From the NCBI GenBank assembly GCA_004297825.1, contig SCSX01000012.1:1-64000 (forward strand): a DNA stretch of 64,000 nt. Direction: 5' to 3'. The stretch's first letter is position 1, and every line of letters begins with the position of its first letter. Shown here one piece after another: positions 18,789 to 27,101 of this stretch. The DNA comes from Spirochaetota bacterium (lineage in GTDB: Bacteria; Spirochaetota; UBA4802; UBA5368). The notes under the pieces were generated by a model. It was not told the DNA's origin, made no database searches, and saw only the letters and a list, made by a program, of their open reading frames with translations. The translations under genes and the position numbers were made by a program.

Positions 18789-19100
18789 TCACCCTCCAGT
18801 GACGATCGAAAAGAAAAGTACGCTATCGCTTTGGGTAAGCTTCGCCCTTGTAAAATCTTTGGGGGGAAGCACTTCGCCGTTACGCTGCATGACGAACCAT
18901 TTTCTATTATGATGTATCTGCGTATACAGCGAAGGGGAGATAATCCCCGCGTCGCGTGACGAGCACAACAGGGCGGCGGGGCTGTCGCCCTCGGCCATTG
19001 TAACCCTTGTCACGACGCTCACGTATTCTCCCGCGATAAAGCCGATGATCTTCATCTCGACCTCGATTTCAGCGGGCGGGTCCTTGTGCCGAAGATTCAT
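18789..19100 (-). CDS. MoaD/ThiS-like protein paired with AOR 3
   Basis: A 103-residue protein ending in FFSIVTGG, which fits the Gly-Gly tail of beta-grasp sulfur carriers. The middle is divergent, so recognition leans on the tail and on context: it overlaps AOR 3 by 4 bases (ATGA). It would be the third such protein next to an AOR here. A different AOR accessory protein is possible. Confidence 0.6.
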   Translation of the reverse strand: MNLRHKDPPAEIEVEMKIIGFIAGEYVSVVTRVTMAEGDSPAALLCSSRDAGIISPSLYTQIHHNRKWFVMQRNGEVLPPKDFTRAKLTQSDSVLFFSIVTGG

Positions 19101-21097
19101 CGCGAACCGATCTCGTCGGCGATCTCATGAAGCCCCAGCTCGCGGAGTTTCCTCCCGCTGGGAGCGCCGGTTTCCCTATCCCAGCCCATTTCACGGAGAA
19201 ATCCGTCCTGGAGCGTCCCGACGTCGAGCGTGATTCCCTTCATGGGACCCGCGTCCAGTGGCGGATTCCCGGCGGCTCGGGCGGGCAGGGCGAAATCCCG
19301 ACGCGGAACGATCCCGTGCTTTACGTTGAACGCCTGACGTATGTTCTGGATGCGTTCCCCGATCGAGAGGTACTCCTCGGGAGAAAACGACCACCCGGTC
19401 GCGGCGTTCGCGTACGCGGGGATGTCCAGTTTTCCCCCCATCTGTACGCCGAAGAGACATATGCCTGCACCGTTGATGAACTGCATATAGCTGCTTCCCG
19501 CGGCCAGAAGCACGTCCTTGTCTTTTGTATTTCTGTACTTGCTTTTCACTGTGAAGAGCGTGGGCGTCTTCGGGAGCTTTTTAAATATGCGGTGAAGCGC
19601 GAACATTTCTATCCATTGATAGCCGTGATTCGTATGCCTGCCCGGCGTGGGTTCCAGCGAATAGGACACCGCGAAACCCGGGTCAAACCGGGTATCGTGC
19701 ATGGGCAGTTCCTGTCCGCCCGAATGAATCGCGAAACGTTCGCTTCCCCTGCCGATGCGCTCCGCCGCCTTCCGTGCCCCGTCCGCCAGCACGTCGCCGA
19801 TCCCTTCACGCCGCGCCATCTTCTCGAGAAGGGCGAGCGCCGCCCCGGCGTTGCCCCACGTGAGATCTAACCCCTCCGTATCCGCCTTCGTGAGAATGCC
19901 GTGCTCGTAGCATTCCATCGCAAAGGCTATCGTGCCGCCGGCGGAGATAGTATCGAAGCCCACCCGATTGCAAAATTCGTTCAGCCGATAAATGGCGTTC
20001 ATGTCGCTGTTCAGCTGGAGCGCGCCGAAAGCGCAGCAGGTTTCGTATTCGGGCTTGTGGGTCTCGGGAAGTCCTGCTTCATCCACGCGCAGGATGCTGC
20101 CGCACCCCAGCGGGCAATTGTAGCAATGGTATTTCTTCACCTGGTGGTCGATGATTCGCTGCGGATTAAGCATATTTGCGTGAGTGGCAATGGGGAAGTC
20201 CCGAAACCCGGCCCCTCTCCAGTTCATGACCGGCGAGTCTCCGTTTTCGGAGGAGAGTACGTTGGCGGAGATGGTACCAAAGCGCCCCATGGCCATCTTA
20301 ATGAGATCGCCGCTCTGCGCCATGGCGATCGGCGACACCCGCATGAATCTCCCCATGAAACTCAGCCCTCCGGATGAAATGATATTGGGGCCGCTCTTGA
20401 GCCATTTCAAAAACCTGGTGTTCAGGTCCTTTACGCGCTCAGGGTCATGTACTTCGATCTTCATTTTCCCGGCCACGGCGACCGCCTTGAGGTTCTTCGA
20501 TCCCATGACCGCCCCGAGACCGGAACGGGCAGCATATCGCCCACGATCGTTCGATATGCCGGTGATGAGCGATTTCTTTTCGGCCGCCGGGCCGATAACG
20601 GCGACGCGAACACCCGGAACGGCCAATTCCGCCGTAATTTTCTTTTCAGCTTCGATGGCGTCAGCTCCCCAAAGGTGGGACGCGTCCCTGAGCTCCGCCT
20701 TACCGTCAATGACGGTCAGATAGACCGGACCGGGCGAGATGCCGCGTATAAGAATCCCGTCATAACCGCAGCGCTTGATCGCGGGGGAGAAGGTGCCGCC
20801 GCAGTTGGCGTCGCCCCATCCTCCCGTGAGCGGGGATTTTCCCGCGACCATCCATCGGCCGCTGAACCATGTGCCCGTCCCGGTGAGCATACCCGACATG
20901 AACGCCAGTATATTGTCCGGTCCCAGAGGGTCCGCCCCCGCGGGAATGCGCCGGTAGAGTAACCACGCTGCGAGACCGATCCCGGAGGTTACGCTACGGT
21001 ACACCTCGTCCGGAATAATTTCTTCGTCGATTGAACCATTAGTTAGATCAACGTTCAGTATTTTTCCCATGTATGCCTTTTTCATATATTCCATCAT
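19097..21097 (-). CDS. Aldehyde:ferredoxin oxidoreductase family protein (AOR 3)
   Basis: A 666-residue AOR family enzyme with Cys325, Cys328 and Cys332 in YHCYNCPLGCG and the pterin motifs KSPLTGGWGDANCGG and GSKNLKAVAV. The C-terminus carries the family-typical RQAFNVKHGI. Three Met codons at the start (21097, 21094, 21085) compete; AAAAGGAT lies closest to the first two. It is the fourth gene of the glycyl radical enzyme operon, after a 96-base gap, and probably oxidises the aldehyde released upstream in the pathway. Identification as a benzoyl-CoA-reductase (BamB) type cannot be excluded. Confidence 0.88.
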   Translation of the reverse strand: MMEYMKKAYMGKILNVDLTNGSIDEEIIPDEVYRSVTSGIGLAAWLLYRRIPAGADPLGPDNILAFMSGMLTGTGTWFSGRWMVAGKSPLTGGWGDANCGGTFSPAIKRCGYDGILIRGISPGPVYLTVIDGKAELRDASHLWGADAIEAEKKITAELAVPGVRVAVIGPAAEKKSLITGISNDRGRYAARSGLGAVMGSKNLKAVAVAGKMKIEVHDPERVKDLNTRFLKWLKSGPNIISSGGLSFMGRFMRVSPIAMAQSGDLIKMAMGRFGTISANVLSSENGDSPVMNWRGAGFRDFPIATHANMLNPQRIIDHQVKKYHCYNCPLGCGSILRVDEAGLPETHKPEYETCCAFGALQLNSDMNAIYRLNEFCNRVGFDTISAGGTIAFAMECYEHGILTKADTEGLDLTWGNAGAALALLEKMARREGIGDVLADGARKAAERIGRGSERFAIHSGGQELPMHDTRFDPGFAVSYSLEPTPGRHTNHGYQWIEMFALHRIFKKLPKTPTLFTVKSKYRNTKDKDVLLAAGSSYMQFINGAGICLFGVQMGGKLDIPAYANAATGWSFSPEEYLSIGERIQNIRQAFNVKHGIVPRRDFALPARAAGNPPLDAGPMKGITLDVGTLQDGFLREMGWDRETGAPSGRKLRELGLHEIADEIGSR

Positions 21098-21193
21098 ATC
21101 CTTTTATTTTGTATCTTCGTACTCCGAGACTCGCAAGTACCAGTCAATTTCCGTCCCGATATAAAATGGAGCAAACATAGTACGAATGCATCA

Positions 21194-22834
21194 TTATTTC
21201 AATATTGTTCCTCCTCGACCGGGACCATCCAAAATTCCGTTTTTCAGGACCTGTATGCCGTTCATAAATACCGCTTCAATGCCTGTCGGCTTCACGTTGC
21301 CGCGTTCTCTGGTGTTGTTGTCCCTGATTTTTGACGGATCGAACACCACGATGTCTGCGGCCTTTTTTTCCTGAAGTACGCCCCTGTCATGCAACCGCAT
21401 GCGTTTGGCCGCAGCGCCGGTCATTTTGCAAACCGCCTCTTCAATGGAGATGCATTTTTCCTCCCTGGCAATCTGCAGAAAGCGGGGAAAGCACCCATAT
21501 GCGGCCGAGTTCTGATGCTCGGCCGGTTCTACCCAAGCATCTGTCATAAAAAGCGAGGCTCGGTGTTTCATCAGCTTCTTTATTATCTCATGCGTGCTGT
21601 ATTTGTGGACAATCATGGCGGCCCTGCCGCCGCTTTTTTCCGAAAAGTCAATAAAGTTATCGATCTCGCTCATGCCCCGTTCGCGGGCGATGTCGTTCAT
21701 GAACATGCCGTTGAAGCGATCCAGGTCCTCGTTATTCGAGCGGATCACCTGCATGTCCTCGAAGCCGATGCCCAATATCGTCTTGAGTATTTTCAGCTCG
21801 AACTTGAGGCGCATCAAAGCCTTCCGGCTACGATAGTTTTTTTCCGTGTTCGAAATAAACCACGACGGCATGAAGCTATTGATTAATGGCGCACCATGGC
21901 TATATGCAAAGGTATCGAATTGCACATCGATGCCGTCGTCTATTGCACGGTCTATCATTTCCAGGGCGTCGTCGCAGGAGGACCATGTCTTCGTGCCCAC
22001 GAAAATAAGGTGGGATAACTGCAAGCGGACTCCCGTGCGCCGTGCCAGCCTGAGAATCTCCTTCAGTGCGATGAGATTATGAGGCGTTCCGAACGGTATC
22101 AAGGGATACGCTGCGGACACGGCTGAGTATGCACGGCTATGCACTGCCAGCATCTTGTCGTGCTTTTTCACAAGCTTCGCAACATTCTCCAGTTCATCAC
22201 TGGGTGCAAACTGCCCCGGCTCGTATTGAAGTCCGAGAGAGACGCCCTTCGCTCCCTCGTCCATCGCTGCTTCCATAAGAGACAGCATCATTTTTTTTTC
22301 ATCTGATGAGAGAGGAGAAGGATCCAGACCCTTTATAGACGCGCGTATGCTGCCATGGCCGGCGAACATGGCAAGATTGTGGGATATCCCCGCGCTCGAA
22401 AGCGATTGAAAAAACTCCGCCATCGATCGCCACGGAAGTCTATCGATCCCCCTGAAGCCTTCCTTGAAGAGGTTGTCGACCACGGCCTTTTCGTTCGAGG
22501 TGCTCATTTCTTTGTTAAGGGCCGCAGGTGAAAAACCGCAGTTGCCGCCCACAAAAGAAGTGATTCCCTGTTCAATGAAAGGGCTGGTGAAACGCTCTCC
22601 GTTTTTCATTGCCACGAACCAGTCAAGATGGGAATGGCAGTCAATGAATCCCGGCGCAATGGCAAGCCCGCTGCAGTCGATCACGCGCCCTTTGTCGTTG
22701 GTTATTCCATAAATTACCTTTTCGATTGATGGTCCGTTTACGAGCACGCTCCCCCTCACTCCCCTGTTTCCGAGACCATCGATAATGATTCCGTCCTTTA
22801 ACAACGTATACTCACCTTTTTTAGCCGATTTCAT
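21194..22834 (-). CDS. N-acyl-D-amino-acid deacylase-like amidohydrolase (copy 1)
   Basis: A 546-residue amidohydrolase-superfamily enzyme of the D-aminoacylase/dihydroorotase branch. It shows PGFIDCHSHLDWF (metal His), the GGNCGF cysteine typical of D-aminoacylases, LSHLIFVG, and MTDAWVEP near the C-terminal catalytic Asp. The family hydrolyses N-acyl or cyclic amide bonds. It starts 2 bases after the activase, with AAGGAG as ribosome site, so it belongs to the glycyl radical enzyme operon. A close paralogue lies at 32432. Confidence 0.88.
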   Translation of the reverse strand: MKSAKKGEYTLLKDGIIIDGLGNRGVRGSVLVNGPSIEKVIYGITNDKGRVIDCSGLAIAPGFIDCHSHLDWFVAMKNGERFTSPFIEQGITSFVGGNCGFSPAALNKEMSTSNEKAVVDNLFKEGFRGIDRLPWRSMAEFFQSLSSAGISHNLAMFAGHGSIRASIKGLDPSPLSSDEKKMMLSLMEAAMDEGAKGVSLGLQYEPGQFAPSDELENVAKLVKKHDKMLAVHSRAYSAVSAAYPLIPFGTPHNLIALKEILRLARRTGVRLQLSHLIFVGTKTWSSCDDALEMIDRAIDDGIDVQFDTFAYSHGAPLINSFMPSWFISNTEKNYRSRKALMRLKFELKILKTILGIGFEDMQVIRSNNEDLDRFNGMFMNDIARERGMSEIDNFIDFSEKSGGRAAMIVHKYSTHEIIKKLMKHRASLFMTDAWVEPAEHQNSAAYGCFPRFLQIAREEKCISIEEAVCKMTGAAAKRMRLHDRGVLQEKKAADIVVFDPSKIRDNNTRERGNVKPTGIEAVFMNGIQVLKNGILDGPGRGGTILK

Positions 22835-22836
22835 TA

Positions 22837-23763
22837 TTAACTCCTTGTCTCATATGAGTTGTTCAAACACTTAAATATGCATTTACATGCTTCCACGACT
22901 GCGGGCGGCAACCATTCTCGCAAGGGACTATCTTCCATAAATCTATCGGAAATCCCGAGGGAAAAACATTTCTCATGCCAGGTGGGATTATTAGGCAGTA
23001 GCCGGATTTCCTTTACCTGATAGGACTTGAGGAAACGAGCGATTGCAGCGAGGTTCTCCTCCGTATCCGTAATGCCGGGAATGAGGGGCGTTCGTGGTAC
23101 TATCTCGAAGCCGCCCTGGATGGAAAGCTCATGGAGCCTAATGAAATTTTCCAGGATGACCGCGTTGTCGACGCCGCAGTAGCGCTTATGCTGCTTCGGG
23201 TTAAAGAGCTTGATGTCCATGTATATCATGTTAATATGAGGGAGAACGGCTTCCCTGAACTCATCGAAATTAAAATAACCGCATGTTTCTATAAGCGTAT
23301 GAACGCCGGAATTTTTCAATGCCATGGCAAGCCCCGAGAGAAAATCCATGTGCAACGTGGGCTCCCCCCCTGAGAACGTAACTCCTCCTCCCGATGAATC
23401 TAAAAACGGCTTGTCTTTGAGCACTTTTTCGATTATCTCCTCCCGCGACATTTCGCTTCCAATCCGGCTGAGTGCGACGGCCGGGCACTCCCCAACACAG
23501 GCGAAGCAGCGCGTACATCTGTTCCTGTCGACAAAAAAGGGGTTATCCCGGGAAAGAGCGCCGGATGGGCACTTCTCGATGCAGCTATCGCAGGCGATGC
23601 ATTTCTGCCGATCAAAAGATATCTCGCCAAAGGGACGTTTGCTCTCCGGATTGTGACACCACGCACAGGAGAGGGGGCACCCCTTGAAGAAGACAACAGA
23701 CCGGATACCCGGTCCGTCGTCCAGTGAATTTCCCTTGATGTCGATGATCAGCGGAGTTCTCAT
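22837..23763 (-). CDS. Glycyl radical enzyme activase (radical SAM)
   Basis: A 308-residue radical SAM protein that installs the glycyl radical on its partner. CPLSCAWC gives the SAM-cluster CxxxCxxC. Two further [4Fe-4S] ferredoxin motifs follow (CIACDSCIEKCP and CTRCFACVGECP, about residues 54-100), as in activases of dehydratase or decarboxylase-type glycyl radical enzymes but not of pyruvate formate-lyase. SGGEPTLH is the SAM-binding GGE motif. It lies 5 bases downstream of its target. Confidence 0.93.
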   Translation of the reverse strand: MRTPLIIDIKGNSLDDGPGIRSVVFFKGCPLSCAWCHNPESKRPFGEISFDRQKCIACDSCIEKCPSGALSRDNPFFVDRNRCTRCFACVGECPAVALSRIGSEMSREEIIEKVLKDKPFLDSSGGGVTFSGGEPTLHMDFLSGLAMALKNSGVHTLIETCGYFNFDEFREAVLPHINMIYMDIKLFNPKQHKRYCGVDNAVILENFIRLHELSIQGGFEIVPRTPLIPGITDTEENLAAIARFLKSYQVKEIRLLPNNPTWHEKCFSLGISDRFMEDSPLREWLPPAVVEACKCIFKCLNNSYETRS

Positions 23764-23768
23764 AATGC

Positions 23769-26700
23769 TTATATCCTGTATTCGGCCCGACGGATGACTT
23801 CAAGCTGGAGATCACGCTGGAGCTTGGTGAAATAGGCCACATACCCCGAGATTCTCACCATGAGATCCTGATATAATTCGGGATTTGCCAGTGCGTCTTT
23901 CAGCGTATCCGTCGTGACCACGTTGAACTGCGTCTGCATGCCCCCCATATCGAAATACGCCTTCGCGTAATGCGACATGGTATCGACTATCTGCTCGTGA
24001 GTGTCCGAAGATCCGGGAACAAGCTTTACGTTGAAGGCTATATTGTTGTCCAGGTTCCTGGGGTCCAACCGCGCCACATCGCGCAGGTTGTCCAGCAGGT
24101 TGACCGAAGCGCTCGGATGCGGCGTAAGCCCCGGGGTAAAGGGCTCGCCGGCGAGCCTTCCGGAGGGGAGCGCTCCGGTAACGCGGCCGTATACCGCATG
24201 GTTCGCCATAGACCACCATCCGCTGGTGTAAATTCCGCCTCGATAATTCCTTTGACTGTTGTAGTAATTGTGCACGAATCCGGTAACCCGGTTGGCCATC
24301 TCTACGGCCTCATCACTACCTGAACCAAACCGCGGGACTCTTGATTTCACAATCGCGTGCAATTTCCGATTAGAGTTAAAATTATCATCAATTGCCTCTT
24401 TCAATTCCTTAAAAGAAACGGAAGTTTCATCGAAAACCAGCTTTTTAATTGACATGAGAGAATCTACAACATCCGCAAGTCCGATCATGGAAACGCCGGT
24501 TGAGTTGTATTGTGCACCTCCCCTGGTGACGCCTCTGCCTTTTTGAATGCAGTTATCAACCAGAACCGATAGAAGTGGTGCCGGTTGATGTTTCTGATAC
24601 ACTTCACCGAGCTGGTTGTTTCCGATAACGGACAGATCAAGTAGAAACCTGCATTGTTCAGCAAAGGCGTCCCAAAATTGTTCAAAGGTGCTGAAATCTC
24701 CGTTTTCAATCCTGCCTGTTTTTGGCCCAATATCCCAATTCATGAGAGGATGTTTTCCGTTGTTCATTGCCATTTCGAGCGGTGCAACGAGATTGATTTC
24801 AAGGCTTGAGGTTGCACTTGAATGCTTTCCGGGTATAGATGGTTCCACACATCCGTTTGCCACCCAGTCCCTTACATCTTCAAGCCGCCAGCCATGATTT
24901 ACCAGCGCAGTGATAACAGCATCATCTCCATGAATGCACGGCGTCGCGCCGGTGATATAGTTCACGTCGCACGCGCGCTTTAAAAAATGTACGCTGTTCT
25001 TATCGTGCTTATACCGGACATGCATGTTGGGATCGTTCAATCCAAGAAGCTCGGTTACCTTAAGAATGACATAGGTCATGTCGTTAACGGCGTCTTCGCC
25101 TTCGGCGGTGACGCCACCAAGCGTGATGGTCACATTGGGAGCAGATCCTGAGTTCTGCCAGTTGCCGATATCGGGTATGAGAAGCTGGTGGCTGGCTTCC
25201 TTCATAAACAGGCATCCTAAAAGATCGATGACGTGTTTTATGTACTCCTCCCTTTCCTTACCCGTCATGAGCTTTTCGATATCGGATATGAAGTAAGGCT
25301 GCAGCATTTGGTCGAGCCTGCCGAACATCGGGCCGTCATCGGAGTTCTCCATATCGAGACAGAGATGCATGATAGCAAGCGACTGAACCGCCTCATCCAT
25401 GGTCGCGGCGGGATTTTCCGGCACTTTTAAAAGTATTTTTTCCATGTGCTCAAGCTCGGCCTTTCTTTGAGGCTTTTGTTCTGCCATGGCCTCCTGCGCC
25501 GCCTGACCGGCGAGGTTACGAGCGTATATATTAGCCGCCTCAAGGCTGATAATCATCGCATTCAAAGTATTTTTCTTTTCATCATCCGCGTCATGATCGC
25601 TTTTCAATTCATCCTTGATCATCTTTATCAATCCGCGTGTGCCGTGTTTCAAAATTTTATCGTGCCCAGGCGTGATTTCCGACATCGATACGGTCTTCCA
25701 GTAATAAATGGAAAAAAACCTGTCATGGACGCGGACAGGCAGCGCATTACCTGTCTCCTTTCGCCATAATTCGTGAATGTTCTTTCGCGCCCAGAATGGG
25801 AACACGTGCCTGTGTAAAATCCGGATGGTTTCTTCGCTGATGTCATACGGCATGAGTTCGCGGTTTGCGAAGGATCTGAGTTCCCCCCAACTATAAAGCC
25901 CCACGGAAAATGGATGGCAGATACAGCCGGATACGGGGTCCGTGGTGAATGTTCCGGCGAGAAGATCACCTTCTCTGATGATAGGCTTTCTTCTTTCGAG
26001 AATATATTTCAGGCTCTTCGCCTTACGGAGATTCGGGTCCCAGGGTTTGCCATTATTATCAACTTCATAACCGTGTTTAAGGTGGAAGTCGGTAATGAGT
26101 TTTCCGTACTCATGGCAGACCACCGCTTCTTTTTTCCTGTTAAAATACTCGGTGCGAAAACGTTCGAGCCGCGGGAAATCCTCAAGCCCGTAATCAGCCA
26201 GGTGCGGATCTTCGAGATGAAGGACCCCGGGATCCACCCTGCTCCCGCGGATACGTGAAATTCTTCTGACGGATCGCTCATTTCTGCAAAGAGTCGAGTC
26301 TTTAACGTCCATCCCCGCGATTTTATTCGCTTCCCTGTGTTTATTGATCTGCCTGTCCACTGATTTCTGCTGGTCCTTCCCGATAACCAGATTCACGTAG
26401 TAATTAAACAACCCGACAAGCATGAGGTTTCCTTCTGTCCTCACTCTGCCTGTGAGAATCATCCGGTATGCCTCATCAGGGCTCGCGTCCATTTGTTCAA
26501 TAAGATCCTTTGGGGTGGAAAAAATAAGGGTGCAATCGACATTATCCGGTATGTCGTCAAGAACGCGGACTTTCCCGTCATTGAAAATGATGGCTCCTTT
26601 CGCGGAATCATCATCAGCTTTCATTCCGATGGAAAGGTTTATCCATCCCCGGGTCCCCATCATCTCACACCGCAGAGCGGAATTCGTGTTAAACATTGAC

Positions 26701-26834
26701 GCGATGTATCCGAGAAAGCCGCTAAGAATCATCTGCTGTTTATGAAGCAGTTTCCCGGTGAGAAATCGTGATGAGCTCGTCAGAAGATTAGCGTATCCGC
26801 GTACTCGATCATGTAGTGAAGATTGAACTTGCAT
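23769..26834 (-). CDS. Glycyl radical enzyme with N-terminal SCP2-like domain
   Basis: About 1021 residues, roughly 200 longer than usual family members. Residues 37-157 look like an SCP2 domain (GKVRVLDDIPDNVDCTLIFS, then AYRMILTGRVRTEGNLML). The pyruvate-formate-lyase-like domain starts near residue 200. The thiyl cysteine is Cys662 and the general-base Glu is Glu664 in NGCVEP, the signature of dehydratase, C-N/C-S lyase and decarboxylase members. Gly997 in VRISGYVAYF is the radical site. The reading frame extends to 26903, but a -24/-12 promoter lies at 26870-26885, so the true start must be the ATG at 26834, preceded by GGGGGG. The substrate is unknown. Confidence 0.92.
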   Translation of the reverse strand: MQVQSSLHDRVRGYANLLTSSSRFLTGKLLHKQQMILSGFLGYIASMFNTNSALRCEMMGTRGWINLSIGMKADDDSAKGAIIFNDGKVRVLDDIPDNVDCTLIFSTPKDLIEQMDASPDEAYRMILTGRVRTEGNLMLVGLFNYYVNLVIGKDQQKSVDRQINKHREANKIAGMDVKDSTLCRNERSVRRISRIRGSRVDPGVLHLEDPHLADYGLEDFPRLERFRTEYFNRKKEAVVCHEYGKLITDFHLKHGYEVDNNGKPWDPNLRKAKSLKYILERRKPIIREGDLLAGTFTTDPVSGCICHPFSVGLYSWGELRSFANRELMPYDISEETIRILHRHVFPFWARKNIHELWRKETGNALPVRVHDRFFSIYYWKTVSMSEITPGHDKILKHGTRGLIKMIKDELKSDHDADDEKKNTLNAMIISLEAANIYARNLAGQAAQEAMAEQKPQRKAELEHMEKILLKVPENPAATMDEAVQSLAIMHLCLDMENSDDGPMFGRLDQMLQPYFISDIEKLMTGKEREEYIKHVIDLLGCLFMKEASHQLLIPDIGNWQNSGSAPNVTITLGGVTAEGEDAVNDMTYVILKVTELLGLNDPNMHVRYKHDKNSVHFLKRACDVNYITGATPCIHGDDAVITALVNHGWRLEDVRDWVANGCVEPSIPGKHSSATSSLEINLVAPLEMAMNNGKHPLMNWDIGPKTGRIENGDFSTFEQFWDAFAEQCRFLLDLSVIGNNQLGEVYQKHQPAPLLSVLVDNCIQKGRGVTRGGAQYNSTGVSMIGLADVVDSLMSIKKLVFDETSVSFKELKEAIDDNFNSNRKLHAIVKSRVPRFGSGSDEAVEMANRVTGFVHNYYNSQRNYRGGIYTSGWWSMANHAVYGRVTGALPSGRLAGEPFTPGLTPHPSASVNLLDNLRDVARLDPRNLDNNIAFNVKLVPGSSDTHEQIVDTMSHYAKAYFDMGGMQTQFNVVTTDTLKDALANPELYQDLMVRISGYVAYFTKLQRDLQLEVIRRAEYRI

Positions 26835-26869
26835 GATTACCCCCCATAATGCATTAATAAACATACAGA

Positions 26870-26885
26870 GGCAATAATCGTGCCA
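26870..26885 (-). promoter_or_regulatory. Sigma54 (-24/-12) promoter of the glycyl radical enzyme operon
   Basis: The minus strand reads TGGCAC-GATTA-TTGCC, matching TGGCAC-N5-TTGC exactly, with ten bases between GG and GC. Transcription would start near 26859, giving a leader of about 25 bases before the ATG at 26834. The divergent neighbour is a sigma54 activator. Confidence 0.88.
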
Positions 26886-27023
26886 ATTTGAATCATTGCA
26901 CAATTATTGTTCGAATTAAGTGATTAAACAGCCAACAATTCTCATTGTAGTTAATGGGAATAGTCCAAGGTGAGAGAATAAAGTAAATAGGGACTTGACA
27001 ATTCAAGCAATAATAGCTAATGA

Positions 27024-27049
27024 TTCAACATAATTGCAACATTGTTGAA
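27024..27049. promoter_or_regulatory. Candidate upstream activator site (inverted repeat)
   Basis: TTCAACA (27024-27030) and TGTTGAA (27043-27049) form a perfect 7-bp inverted repeat, with a nested CAAC-ATT-GTTG (27037-27047). It lies about 150 bases upstream of the -24/-12 promoter, a normal enhancer distance, and close to the regulator's own start, which would allow autoregulation. Confidence 0.45.
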
Positions 27050-27101
27050 ACATAATAAGTGATATATTTGACTTAAACACAGAAAATTAAAAGGGATACC
27101 C

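Noticed and set aside
26835-26903. Upstream in-frame start giving a 1044-residue glycyl radical enzyme
   Set aside because: The -24/-12 promoter at 26870-26885 lies inside this extension, so it would not be transcribed; the ATG at 26834 has a ribosome site.
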